NCBI RefSeq assembly: GCF_036206005.1
Contig: NZ_CP108143.1
Location: 3,796,001 to 3,860,000 of the forward strand
Length of the DNA stretch: 64,000 nucleotides
DNA from: Streptomyces sp. NBC_00178
GTDB lineage: Bacteria; Actinomycetota; Actinomycetes; Streptomycetales; Streptomycetaceae
Reading direction: 5' to 3'
The first letter of the stretch is position 1, and each line of letters begins with the position of its first letter. A model generated the notes under the pieces. The model worked only from the letters and a program-made list of their open reading frames with translations. It was not told the DNA's origin and searched no databases. A program made the translations under genes and the position numbers. Shown in pieces: positions 8,635 to 17,586 of the stretch.

Positions 8635-9546
8635 TCAGCTGAACTGGGCCGCGGCCTCCGTCGCGATGCGCTCGAACATCTTCATGTCGATGTCGAAGAC
8701 GCTGTCCGCCACGGGCCAGTGGACGACGATCTCGGTGAAGCCGAGTTCGTAGTGCTTTCCCGCGAAGTCGACGAAGGCGTCGAAGGACCGCAGCGGGCTG
8801 CCGGGGGTGAAGCCGGTGAGCAGGATCTTGTCCAGCTCCGCCGCATCCCGCCCGGCCTCCTCGCAGGCCGCTCCCAGTCGGTCGATCTGACCGCCGACGG
8901 CCGCCAGGGACTGCTCGGCGGTGCCGCTCTCGAACAGCTTCGGATCTCCGGTGGTGACCCAGGCCTGGCCGTACCGTGCGGCGAGCCTCAGCCCGCGCGG
9001 GCCGGTCGCCGCCACCGCGAAGGGCAGCCGGGGACGCTGCACGCAGCCGGGGATGTTCCGGGCCTCGGAGGCGGAGTACAGACGGCCCTCGTGGGTCACC
9101 GAGGGCTCCCTCAGCAGCCTGTCCAGCAGCGGGACGAACTCCTCGAAGTGGTCGGCGCGCTCCCTCGGCGTCCAGGGTTCCTCGCCACTCCCGCGCAGTG
9201 TGGTGGCGTCGAAGCCGTTGCCGCCGGCACCGATGCCCAGCGTGATCCGGCCGTCGGACACGTCGTCCAGCGTGATGAGTTCCTTGGCCAGGGTCACCGG
9301 GTGCCGGAAATTGGGCGAGGTGACGAGGGTGCCCAGGCGCAGCCGCTCGGTGGCCGCCGCGGCGGCGGTCAGCGTGGGGATCGCCCCGAACCAGGGGCCG
9401 TCCCGGAAGGTCCGCCAGGCCAGGTGGTCGTAGGTGTACGCGGCGTGGAAGCCCAGTTCCTCGGCTCGCACCCATAGGGCCCGGCCGCCGTCGTGCCAGC
9501 GGTTGATGGGCAGGATCACGGTGCTCAGTCGGCGCGCGGAGGTCAT
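8635..9546 (-). CDS. LLM-class (luciferase-like) flavin/F420-dependent oxidoreductase
   Basis: The 303-residue protein has the bacterial luciferase-like TIM-barrel pattern: N-terminal strand STVILPINRWHDGG, TERLRLGTLVTSPNFRHP, and RITLGIGAGGNGFD with the cofactor-phosphate region. The C-terminal part holds GLRLAARYGQAWV. Members use FMN or F420H2 to oxidise or reduce small molecules, and the substrate cannot be named here. It stands alone between the HAD gene and kptA, all on the minus strand. Streptomyces make F420, so either cofactor is possible. Confidence 0.85.
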   Translation of the reverse strand: MTSARRLSTVILPINRWHDGGRALWVRAEELGFHAAYTYDHLAWRTFRDGPWFGAIPTLTAAAAATERLRLGTLVTSPNFRHPVTLAKELITLDDVSDGRITLGIGAGGNGFDATTLRGSGEEPWTPRERADHFEEFVPLLDRLLREPSVTHEGRLYSASEARNIPGCVQRPRLPFAVAATGPRGLRLAARYGQAWVTTGDPKLFESGTAEQSLAAVGGQIDRLGAACEEAGRDAAELDKILLTGFTPGSPLRSFDAFVDFAGKHYELGFTEIVVHWPVADSVFDIDMKMFERIATEAAAQFS

Positions 9547-9590
9547 GGAGCAGACTCTACGGTCATGGCCGCGGGAGCCGTGGGGGCCCG

Positions 9591-10133
9591 TCAGTCGCGC
9601 AGCCGCAGGAAGTCGGGCGGCACGCAGTCGGTGAGCCAGACCCCGTTGGCGCTGACGTGGAAGAGGCGGCCCGCCCGGTGCATGGCACCGGCGTCCACCG
9701 CCAGCACGACCGGCACGCCGCGCCGCGCCCCGACGCGCACCGCCGTCTCCCGGTCGGGCGACAGGTGGACGTGGTGGCGGGCCATCGGGCGGAGTCCTTC
9801 CGCGCGAATGGCCTCGAGCGACCGGGCGACCGTGCCGTGATAGAGGTACGCGGGCGGTTCGGCGGGAGGCAGGCCGAGATCGACCTCGACGGTGTGGCCC
9901 TGGTTCGCCCTGATGAGGGGGCCGGCGACCATGAAGCGCTTCTTGTCGTTCACCGCGACGACGTGGTCCAGCTCCTCACGGGTGATCGTGAAGCCATGCC
10001 GTGCGCAGGCCTTCAGCAACTCGTCCACGGCCACCCAGCCGTTCGGGTCCAGGCTGATTCCGATCCGGTCCGGCTGATGCCGCAGATGCTTCGACAGGTA
10101 CTTGGACACCTTCACGGTGCGTCGTTCGTCCAT
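9591..10133 (-). CDS. kptA: RNA 2'-phosphotransferase Tpt1/KptA
   Basis: The 180-residue protein is of normal KptA length. The N-terminal winged-helix part carries VSKYLSKHLRHQPDRIGI with the catalytic Arg-His pair in LRH. The C-terminal ADP-ribosyltransferase-like lobe has IRANQGHT, LYHGTVARSLEAI and HHVHLSPDRETAVRVGARRG. The family uses NAD+ to remove a 2'-phosphate from RNA, releasing ADP-ribose 1''-2''-cyclic phosphate. In eukaryotes this ends tRNA splicing; bacteria have no such ligation pathway that I know of, so the substrate is unclear. A DnaA-box cluster lies directly upstream. Confidence 0.93.
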   Translation of the reverse strand: MDERRTVKVSKYLSKHLRHQPDRIGISLDPNGWVAVDELLKACARHGFTITREELDHVVAVNDKKRFMVAGPLIRANQGHTVEVDLGLPPAEPPAYLYHGTVARSLEAIRAEGLRPMARHHVHLSPDRETAVRVGARRGVPVVLAVDAGAMHRAGRLFHVSANGVWLTDCVPPDFLRLRD

Positions 10134-10214
10134 CCCGCCAGAGTGGCGTCCGGCGTCCCGTGCCGCACCCGGATTTCACCGGATGTCTTTCGCATTCTTC
10201 GACGTCAGCAGGTT

Positions 10215-10268
10215 TGATCCACAGCCAACTTGCCTTATCCACAGACTCTTTGACGCTTCTGTGGACAA
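10215..10268. promoter_or_regulatory. DnaA-box cluster 1
   Basis: Three boxes lie within 54 bp: a TGATCCACA variant (10215-10223), TTATCCACA (10235-10243), and TTGTCCACA on the minus strand (10260-10268). The last two match the DnaA consensus exactly. The 339-bp gap 10134-10472 holds no gene that I can support. The cluster lies between the divergently oriented 5' end of kptA and the 3' end of the EphD-like gene, so it is not an obvious promoter of either. A role in DnaA titration is inference. Confidence 0.7.
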
Positions 10269-10472
10269 CTGGGTTCCGCTATGCGGTGTTTGTGCAACTC
10301 TGTTCTCTTCAAGGGTGGATGTGCCGGTAATGGGCCATTTGCCCTCCAATGCGCCTCTCCCTGGCGGCCATTCACCAATGGGCCCGCACCCACGTCCTCT
10401 TGTGACGGGCCGCCCCATGTCCCGCTCGATAAAGGCCACATGGAGCGCAGTGGAGATCAACACCGATCGGAC

Positions 10473-12266
10473 TCACAGTGGGGGATTCAGCCGTGCCACT
10501 CCCCGCAGCAGCCGAGGGCTGATCCTGGAGAGCAGCCGTGTGCCTCGGGCCTCGGGAGTCACCGGGACCACGGCGCGGTTGCGTACGACGGCGTCCAGGA
10601 TGGCCTGAGCCACCTTCTCCGCAGGGTAGTTGCGACGGGCATAGAGCGTGCTGGTCCGCTCCCGGAGCCTGTCCTGCTCCACCTCGTCCACACCGGCGAA
10701 ACGTGCGGTCGCCGTGATTCCGGTGTTGACGAAGCCGGGACAGACGGCGCTGACGCCGATCGACCTCTCGGCGAGTTCGGCGCGCAGGCACTCGCTGAGC
10801 ATCAGCACGGCGGCCTTCGATGTGCTGTAGGCGGGAAGCATGCGGGAGGGCTGATAGGCGGCCGCCGAAGCGATGTTGACGATGTGGCCGCCCTGGTCCC
10901 GGTCGGCCATCTGCTTGCCGAAGAACCGGCAGCCGTGGATGACTCCCCAGAGGTTGACGTCGAGTACCTTGCGCCAGTCCTCACTCGTCGTCTCCAGGAA
11001 GGAACCCGCCAGTCCCACACCCGCGTTGTTCACCAGTACGTCGACGACGCCGTACTCGGTGGCGACCTTCTCGGCGAGCTTCTCCATCGCCTGCTCGTCG
11101 CCGACGTCGGCCACCTCGGCCCAGGCCGTCGGGGCGCCGACGAGCCGTGCGGTGGCGGCAGTTCGGGCGGCTCCCTCCGCATCGCGGTCCACGACCACCA
11201 CGCGCGCGCCGGCCTCGGCGAAGGACAGGGCCGTCGCGCGCCCGATACCACTCGCCGCTCCGGTCACCAGGACCAACTGACCGCCGAACCGGGCGGCATG
11301 GGGCCCGTGGGGCATGCTGCCCGTCACGGTCTCGTTCACGGACGACGGGGTCGCCGACGCCGGGCCCCTGCGTTCTCGGGCCGCCACGAAGTCGCTGATC
11401 CAGGTGCTCAGCTGATCGGGCCGGGTACGCGGCACCCAGTGCTTCGCGGGCAGAGTGCGGCGCACCAGATCCGGCACCCAGGCTTCGAGGCCGTCGTGGA
11501 GTGTCGGAGAGAGGAAGGCGTCACCGGTCGGTGTGATCAGCTGGACCGGCACGTGTGCGTAGGCGTCGGGACGGGGGTGGCGCAGGCGTGGGCGGATGTT
11601 GTCGCGGTAGAGCCAGGCCCCGTGTGCGGCGTCCCGTGGGAGGGAGTCGGTCGGATACCCGTCCGCGGGCACCTTCTCCATCCGCCGCAGGATGCGGGGC
11701 CACTGCCTGCCGAGCACCCCCTGCCAGGCCAGCTCGGGCAGGGCGGGCGTGTGCAGGGCGTACACGTACCAGGACTTCGCTCCCTGGCCGAGCAACTGTG
11801 CGACCCGGCGCGGGCTCGGGCGCGACACGCGCTGCTTGATCCAGTGTCCGAAGTGGTCGAGGGAGGGGCCGGAGATGGACGTGAACGAGGCGATGCGGCC
11901 CTTGGTCCGCTCGACGGTCGCGAATTCCCAGGACTGGACGGAGCCCCAGTCGTGGCCCACCACATGGACGGGGCGGTCCGGGCTCACCGCGTCCAGGACG
12001 GCAAGGAAGTCGTCGGTCAGCTTCTCCAGCGTGAAGCCTCCCCGCAGCGGGCTGGGCGCCGTCGACCTGCCGTGTCCGCGCACGTCGTACAGCACGACGT
12101 GCCAGTTCTCGGCAAGGCGGGCGGCGACCTCGGACCAGACCTCCTTGCTGTCCGGATAGCCGTGCACGAGGACGATGGCCGGCCGTGCCGCGTCGCCCGA
12201 CTCGGCTACGCACAGCTCGACTCCGCCCGTTCGCACCCAGCGCTCGCGCGCGCCTCGCAGATCCAC
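10473..12266 (-). CDS. EphD-like fusion: alpha/beta-hydrolase plus short-chain dehydrogenase
   Basis: The 597-residue protein has two enzyme domains. Residues about 10-290 form an alpha/beta-hydrolase with the oxyanion motif HGYPDS, nucleophile elbow GHDWGS, and candidate acid and base in TPTGDAFL and PAKHWVP, as in epoxide hydrolases. Residues about 320-597 form an SDR with TGAASGIGRA for NAD(P) binding, NNAGVG, and the catalytic YSTSK. This order is that of Mycobacterium EphD. The GTG at 12266 is chosen because GAGGAGG precedes it. The two activities may act in sequence on one lipid-like substrate, which is inference. Confidence 0.87.
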   Translation of the reverse strand: MDLRGARERWVRTGGVELCVAESGDAARPAIVLVHGYPDSKEVWSEVAARLAENWHVVLYDVRGHGRSTAPSPLRGGFTLEKLTDDFLAVLDAVSPDRPVHVVGHDWGSVQSWEFATVERTKGRIASFTSISGPSLDHFGHWIKQRVSRPSPRRVAQLLGQGAKSWYVYALHTPALPELAWQGVLGRQWPRILRRMEKVPADGYPTDSLPRDAAHGAWLYRDNIRPRLRHPRPDAYAHVPVQLITPTGDAFLSPTLHDGLEAWVPDLVRRTLPAKHWVPRTRPDQLSTWISDFVAARERRGPASATPSSVNETVTGSMPHGPHAARFGGQLVLVTGAASGIGRATALSFAEAGARVVVVDRDAEGAARTAATARLVGAPTAWAEVADVGDEQAMEKLAEKVATEYGVVDVLVNNAGVGLAGSFLETTSEDWRKVLDVNLWGVIHGCRFFGKQMADRDQGGHIVNIASAAAYQPSRMLPAYSTSKAAVLMLSECLRAELAERSIGVSAVCPGFVNTGITATARFAGVDEVEQDRLRERTSTLYARRNYPAEKVAQAILDAVVRNRAVVPVTPEARGTRLLSRISPRLLRGVARLNPPL

Positions 12267-12622
12267 GCCGCCTCCTCGTCCGTGCCGGTGTCGCGGTACG
12301 CGCCCGTAACGTGACACCGCTGAATGTGGCAACCGACCGGTGATCGCGTCAAGGGATGCCCCGGACCTGTGGAAAACGGCCCGGCGCGGGCGGACACCGC
12401 GGCCTGCGGTCCGGGCGGGCCCGTGACACCGTGGGGCGACGTGCCGCGACCGACGGCGGGAAGCACCCTTGATCAGCCATGATTCCGTCGCCGTGCGGTC
12501 GGTCCGGGTTCGGGCGTCCTCCTCCGAGGGGTCCCCCTACGGGTCCGTACGCCTGGAGTCGGACATGGATGCAACCGTCAGGTCTGACGACTCCAGTGGC
12601 GCCCGCCACTACCTTCGAACAC

Positions 12623-13642
12623 GTGACTGTGATCGCAACCGAAAGCCTGAGCAAGCGGTTCCCCAGGGTGACCGCGCTTGACCGGCTCTCCTTGGACATC
12701 GGACCGGGCGTGACCGGTCTGGTGGGTTCCAACGGGGCCGGCAAGTCCACACTGATCAAGATCCTGCTGGGTCTGTCCCCCGCCACCGAGGGCCGGGCCG
12801 CGGTGCTCGGGCTCGACGTCGCCACCGAAGGCGCCGCGATCCGGGAACGGGTCGGCTACATGCCCGAGCACGACTGCCTGCCGCCCGACGTCTCGGCCAC
12901 CGAGTTCGTCGTCCACATGGCGCGGATGTCCGGACTGCCGCCGACCGCGGCCCGCGAGCGCACGGCGGACACGCTGCGGCACGTGGGGCTGTACGAGGAG
13001 CGGTACCGCCCCATCGGCGGCTACTCGACCGGCATGAAGCAGCGGGTCAAGCTGGCCCAGGCCCTGGTCCACGACCCGAAACTGGTCCTCCTCGACGAGC
13101 CGACCAACGGCCTGGACCCCGTCGGCCGGGACGAGATGCTCGGACTGATCCGCCGGGTCCACACCGACTTCGGCATCTCGGTGCTGGTCACGTCGCACCT
13201 CCTGGGGGAGCTGGAGCGGACCTGCGACCACGTCGTCGTCATCGACGGCGGGGCGCTTCTGCGGTCCAGCTCGACCAGCGACTTCACGCAGACCACCACC
13301 ACGCTGGCCGTCGAGGTCACCGACAGCGACGAGCACCCCGACGGCACGGACGCCCTGCGCCGGGCCCTCACCGGGGCCGGGATCAAGCTCGTCGGCCATG
13401 ACGGCCTCGACGCCGAAGGGCTGCCGGGAGCGGGACACATCCTCCTGGTCGAGGCCACCGGCGAGGAGACCTACGACCTGGTCCGCGACAGTGTCGCCGG
13501 ACTCGGTCTCGGACTCATCCGCATGGAACAGCGACGCCACCGCATCGCCGAGGTCTTCCGCGCCGGGGAGTCGCCCGTGGCGGTCCCGGCAGCGGCGTCC
13601 GGCGCCGGACAGCAGAAGGGGAGCGGTCGCGATGAGCACTGA
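12623..13642 (+). CDS. ABC transporter ATP-binding protein 1
   Basis: The domain starts with IATESLSKRF and carries Walker A GSNGAGKST, a Q-loop region, signature YSTGMKQRVK, Walker B LVLLDEPTNGLD and the H-loop TSHLL. The C-terminal 90 residues are a variable regulatory tail. The start is taken as GTG 12623, where similarity begins; the open frame upstream is poor. The gene overlaps the next by 11 nt, so it forms a coupled unit with the permease at 13632 and a second ATPase/permease pair. Such ABC-2 systems export drugs, lipids or peptides, and the substrate is unknown. The 356-bp gap upstream (12267-12622) shows no gene. Confidence 0.88.
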   Translation: MTVIATESLSKRFPRVTALDRLSLDIGPGVTGLVGSNGAGKSTLIKILLGLSPATEGRAAVLGLDVATEGAAIRERVGYMPEHDCLPPDVSATEFVVHMARMSGLPPTAARERTADTLRHVGLYEERYRPIGGYSTGMKQRVKLAQALVHDPKLVLLDEPTNGLDPVGRDEMLGLIRRVHTDFGISVLVTSHLLGELERTCDHVVVIDGGALLRSSSTSDFTQTTTTLAVEVTDSDEHPDGTDALRRALTGAGIKLVGHDGLDAEGLPGAGHILLVEATGEETYDLVRDSVAGLGLGLIRMEQRRHRIAEVFRAGESPVAVPAAASGAGQQKGSGRDEH

Positions 13643-14540
13643 GACCGGGACCACCGCCGGGAGCGACACCTCCCGCATCCACAACATCGGGTACCGCTCC
13701 TACGACGGGGTCCGGCTGGGCCGGTCCTACGCCCGGCGTTCGCTCTACTCGCAGTCCCTGCGCGGCTCGTTCGGACTCGGCAGGTCCGCCAAGTCGAAGG
13801 TTCTGCCGATGCTGCTGTGCGGGGTGATGTGCCTGGTGGCGCTGATCCTCGTGGCCGTCGCCATCGCCACGCCGAGCATGACGAAACTGCCCATCAAGTA
13901 CACGGACTTCGCCCTCTACCTGCAGGCCGTGATCGGACTCTTCCTCGCCTCCCAGGCGCCGCAGTCCGTGTCCCGGGACCTCCGGTTCAAGAGCGTGCCC
14001 CTGTACTTCTCGCGTCCGATCGAGCGCGTCGACTACGTCCTCGCGAAGCTCGCGGCGATGGCGTCCGCCCTGCTCATCCTCACCGGACTGCCCCTCCTCA
14101 TCCTGTACGTGGGCGCACTGCTGGCGAAGTTCGACTTCGCCGACCAGACCAAGGGCTTCGGGCAGGGGCTGGTCTCCGTGGCGCTGCTCTCCGTGCTCTT
14201 CGCCGGCCTGGGGCTGGTCGTCGCCGCACTCACCCCCCGCCGGGGCTTCGGAGTCGCCGCGGTGATCGCGGTCATGACCATCACCTTCGGCGCGGTCTCC
14301 ACCGTCCAGGCGATCGTCTGGGAGACGGGCTCCCCCGACGCCGTGACCTGGCTGGGGCTGTTCTCCCCCATCACGCTGATCGGCGGCGTGCAGACGGCGT
14401 TCCTCGGCGCAACCTCCGCCTTCCCCGGCGGGGAAGGCCCCGGGGCGGCGGCCGGAGCCGTCTATCTGATCGTTGTCCTCGCGCTGGTCGCCGGCTCGTA
14501 CGCCGTACTCATGCGCCGCTACCGGAGGGTCGGGCTGTGA
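13632..14540 (+). CDS. ABC-2 type permease 1
   Basis: The 302-residue membrane protein has a soluble N-terminal stretch of about 60 residues containing IHNIGYRSYDGVRLG, then six hydrophobic segments between about residues 60 and 295. The ATG lies inside the end of the preceding ATPase gene and the stop overlaps the next GTG, so four genes (12623-16198) appear co-translated. It is the membrane partner of one or both adjacent ATPases. The IHNIGYRxYxG opening is a motif I recognise from ABC-2 permeases of actinobacteria. Confidence 0.82.
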   Translation: MSTETGTTAGSDTSRIHNIGYRSYDGVRLGRSYARRSLYSQSLRGSFGLGRSAKSKVLPMLLCGVMCLVALILVAVAIATPSMTKLPIKYTDFALYLQAVIGLFLASQAPQSVSRDLRFKSVPLYFSRPIERVDYVLAKLAAMASALLILTGLPLLILYVGALLAKFDFADQTKGFGQGLVSVALLSVLFAGLGLVVAALTPRRGFGVAAVIAVMTITFGAVSTVQAIVWETGSPDAVTWLGLFSPITLIGGVQTAFLGATSAFPGGEGPGAAAGAVYLIVVLALVAGSYAVLMRRYRRVGL

Positions 14541-15448
14541 CCACCATCGAGATCGACCACACCTCGCGCTGGTTCGGCAACGTGGTCGCCGTCAACGACG
14601 TCAGCATGACCGTGGGCCCCGGCGTGACCGGGCTGCTCGGCCCCAACGGAGCCGGCAAGTCCACGCTGATCAACATGATGGCCGGGTTCCTCGAACCGTC
14701 GACCGGCACGGTGACGCTCGACGGCGCGCCGATCTGGCGCAACGAGGCGGTGTACCGGGCCATCGGGATCGTGCCGGAGCGGGAGGGGATGTACGACTTC
14801 CTGACCGGCCGTGAGTTCGTCGTCGCCAACGCGGAGCTGCACGGACTGGGGGACGCCGCCGCGGCGAAGGCGCTGGCCACCGTCGAGATGGAGTACGCCC
14901 AGGACCGGAAGATCTCGACGTACAGCAAGGGGATGCGCCAGCGCGTCAAGATGGCGTCCGCCCTGGTCCACGACCCTTCCGTGCTCCTGCTGGACGAGCC
15001 GTTCAACGGCATGGACCCACGGCAGCGGATGCAGCTGATGGAACTGCTGCGCCGAATGGGCGCGGAGGGCCGTACGGTCCTCTTCTCCTCGCACATCCTG
15101 GAGGAGGTCGAGCAGCTCGCCTCGCACATCGAGGTGGTCGTCGCGGGCCGGCACGCCGCCTCCGGCGACTTCCGCAGAATCCGCCGGCTGATGACGGACC
15201 GGCCGCACCGCTATCTCGTCCGGTCCAGCGACGACCGGGCGCTCGCCGCGGCGCTCATCGCCGACCCCTCGACGGCGGGGATCGAGGTCGACGTCACGGA
15301 GCGCGCCCTGCGCATCCAGGCGGTCGACTTCGGACGCTTCACGACGCTGCTCCCCAAGGTCGCGCGCGAGCACGGCATCCGGCTGCTGACCGTCTCCCCG
15401 TCCGACGAGTCCCTCGAATCGGTCTTTTCCTATCTCGTAGCGGCCTGA
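14537..15448 (+). CDS. ABC transporter ATP-binding protein 2
   Basis: The 303-residue ATPase starts at a GTG overlapping the previous stop (GTGA). It has Walker A GPNGAGKST, signature YSKGMRQRVK, Walker B VLLLDEPFNGMD and SSHILEEVE. The usual DEPT reads DEPF, which is tolerated in this family. The C-terminal 90 residues form a separate small domain. Having a second ATPase in the same coupled unit suggests either two related exporters or one heteromeric transporter. Confidence 0.88.
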   Translation: MTTIEIDHTSRWFGNVVAVNDVSMTVGPGVTGLLGPNGAGKSTLINMMAGFLEPSTGTVTLDGAPIWRNEAVYRAIGIVPEREGMYDFLTGREFVVANAELHGLGDAAAAKALATVEMEYAQDRKISTYSKGMRQRVKMASALVHDPSVLLLDEPFNGMDPRQRMQLMELLRRMGAEGRTVLFSSHILEEVEQLASHIEVVVAGRHAASGDFRRIRRLMTDRPHRYLVRSSDDRALAAALIADPSTAGIEVDVTERALRIQAVDFGRFTTLLPKVAREHGIRLLTVSPSDESLESVFSYLVAA

Positions 15449-15478
15449 GTAGTGGCCTGAAAGGAGCTGTGAAGCGTC

Positions 15479-16198
15479 ATGTACGACCCCACAGTCGCCC
15501 GGCTCACCTACCGGGCCCTGCTCGGCCGGCGCCGGGCCGCCATCCTGTTCGTCCTGCCCGTTCTGCTCGTGGCCATCGCCGTGGCGGTGCGGGCGTTCGC
15601 CGGAGCCGACGACGGCGTGGCCTCCGGGGTGCTGGGCGGCTTCGCCCTCGCCACGATGGTGCCGCTGATCGGCGTCATCGCGGGGACCGGTGCCATCGGG
15701 CCGGAGATCGACGACGGTTCCATCGTCTACCTGCTGGCCAAGCCGGTGAAGCGGCCCACGATCATCTTCACCAAGCTGATCGTGGCCGTCGGCGTGACGA
15801 TGATGTTCTCGGCCCTGCCCACCCTGATCGCGGGCCTCGTCCTCAACGGCAACGGCGGGCAGATCGCCGTCGCCTACACGATCGCTGCCCTGGTCGCCTC
15901 GATCGCGTACAGCGCGCTGTTCCTGCTGCTCGGCACGGTGAGCAGGCACGCGGTCGTCTTCGGCCTCGTGTACGCGCTGGTGTGGGAGGCGCTCTTCGGC
16001 AGTCTGGTGCCGGGCGCGCGGACGCTCAGTGTCCAGCAGTGGTCCCTCTCGGTGGCCGAGAAGGTCGCCGGTGACGGGCTGGTGACCTCGGACGTCGGTC
16101 TGCCGCTGGCGACCCTGCTGCTGGTCGGTGTCACGGTCGTCGCGACGTGGTACGCCGGACAGAAGCTCCGGGCGCTGAAGCTCGCCGGCGAGGAGTGA
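15479..16198 (+). CDS. ABC-2 type permease 2
   Basis: The 239-residue protein has about six hydrophobic segments and a GPEIDDGSIVYLLAKPVKR loop typical of ABC-2 permeases. AAGGAG precedes the ATG. It closes the four-gene unit and is followed by a perfect hairpin. It is shorter than permease 1 and lacks its soluble N-terminal part. Confidence 0.82.
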   Translation: MYDPTVARLTYRALLGRRRAAILFVLPVLLVAIAVAVRAFAGADDGVASGVLGGFALATMVPLIGVIAGTGAIGPEIDDGSIVYLLAKPVKRPTIIFTKLIVAVGVTMMFSALPTLIAGLVLNGNGGQIAVAYTIAALVASIAYSALFLLLGTVSRHAVVFGLVYALVWEALFGSLVPGARTLSVQQWSLSVAEKVAGDGLVTSDVGLPLATLLLVGVTVVATWYAGQKLRALKLAGEE

Positions 16199-16213
16199 GA
16201 GCCGGATCCCGTG

Positions 16214-16240
16214 CAACCCCCGCCCTGTGGGCGGGGGTTG
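16214..16240 (+). terminator. Rho-independent-like terminator of the ABC unit
   Basis: CAACCCCCGCCC and its exact reverse complement form a 12-bp stem around a 3-nt loop, 16 nt after the permease stop, followed by TTCC. Confidence 0.85.
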
Positions 16241-16281
16241 TTCCATGTGGGGCGCGGATCGCTGTACGTGTCCGCGGGCCG

Positions 16282-16300
16282 CCCCGCTCGTTGAGCGGGG
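16282..16300. other. Second small hairpin after the ABC unit
   Basis: CCCCGCTC and GAGCGGGG pair around a 3-nt loop. It lies in the 280-bp leader before the gene at 16479 and may be a secondary terminator or a leader structure. Confidence 0.45.
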
Positions 16301-16478
16301 TGCGTGGAGGCAACTGGAATCCGTGGCGTCGAGCTTTCGTGAATCAGGGGAACGCCGGCACCGGTGAGGCAGTGCCCGCCGGCCGGTCATCGAGCAGGTG
16401 GCAACCGTGAGCGCCCTCCGCCCTCTCAGCCCGGGGACAGGGCCGTTCCTGCCGTTCCCGCGCACGAAAGGCATACCC

Positions 16479-17162
16479 ATGCCCACAGAGGTCGCCCTGC
16501 TCGAATCCCCCGCGCTCCGGGTCGAGCAGATGGGCCGCGTCGAGGTCCTCGACAAGGTCAAGAGCCTGGTCATGCTCCCCGATGGAATTCACGTCCGCAC
16601 AGAGGACGTGGCCCACTACTTCGAAGTATCCACAGCCTCGGTCAGGCGGCTCACCGACCGGCATCAGCAGGAGCTGCTCAGCAATGGAATGCGCGTGCTC
16701 CGAGGCTCTGAAGTGCGAATCTTCCACAGCGACACGATGTCGCCATGGAAGGGCGACCGGCCCGGAAGTCATCCACAGGTGGGCACGAGGCTGCGGCTGT
16801 ACACCCGTCGGGCGGTCCTCAACGTTGCCATGCTTCTTCGCGAAAGTGATGTCGCCCGCAGCGTCCGGACGCACCTGCTCGATGCCCAGGAGGACCTGAG
16901 GACGTCCTATGCGTCCCTGGACCGGCGGGTCACCCGGATCGAGGGCTGCCTCGTCGACGTGGGAAGCGCGCTCCAGGAGCTGGCCCCCGTGCTGGGGCGC
17001 ATGTCCCAGCGGCTCGACTCGCTCGACCACAGGGCCGATCGCAGCCATCAGGTGGTCGGCGCCATCAGCCTCCGGCTCACCGACGTGTCACTGGGCGTCG
17101 TCCGGCTCGAATCCCGTCTGGGCGACCTCGTCGAGCGACTCGGTGATGCGGCGACTCGGTGA
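16479..17162 (+). CDS. Phage-regulator-like (Rha/KilA-type) DNA-binding protein
   Basis: The 227-residue protein has an N-terminal region with LPDGIHVRTEDVAHYFEVS, resembling phage Rha/antirepressor folds that recognise DNA by a winged helix, then LYTRRAVLNVAMLLRES. From about residue 130 the sequence is helical with repeated heptads (LDRRVTRIEGCLVDVGSALQ), suggesting a coiled coil for oligomerisation. The ATG at 16479 has GAAAGG upstream. Similar proteins are frequent in Streptomyces and are sometimes labelled restriction endonuclease without evidence. I do not know its function, and family placement is from memory. Confidence 0.6.
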   Translation: MPTEVALLESPALRVEQMGRVEVLDKVKSLVMLPDGIHVRTEDVAHYFEVSTASVRRLTDRHQQELLSNGMRVLRGSEVRIFHSDTMSPWKGDRPGSHPQVGTRLRLYTRRAVLNVAMLLRESDVARSVRTHLLDAQEDLRTSYASLDRRVTRIEGCLVDVGSALQELAPVLGRMSQRLDSLDHRADRSHQVVGAISLRLTDVSLGVVRLESRLGDLVERLGDAATR

Positions 17163-17446
17163 CGCGGGAGGCCGCGACGCCTGAGGCCGGCCCGGCCGCG
17201 CGGGCCACCGAGGAGAAAACGGGTGGTCCCCGGAGGTGTGGCTCGGGCACAGTGAGGGGACGGCGCAGAACGACGGCGCACACGGTGACCGGGAGAGGAG
17301 CGTGGCGATGACCAGCAGTCCGAGTCCGTCACGTTCCCGGCAGGGTGGTCCGGGGCCGGTACCGCGGTAGCCTCATCGGCTGCGCGGCGGTGCGCCTTCG
17401 CAGGACCCCCGGGTGGCCCTTCATGCGCATCGCGCGGCCACCTCCC

Positions 17447-17532
<86 letters not shown>

Positions 17533-17586
17533 CAGCATCCGGGACCGGCGCCACGCGGCCGCCCGCCGGTCCCGGGAGTACCCCGT

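Noticed and set aside
16625..16780. Extra DnaA boxes (GTATCCACA, TCATCCACA)
   Set aside because: Each has one mismatch, they lie inside the coding region of the gene at 16479, and they are isolated.
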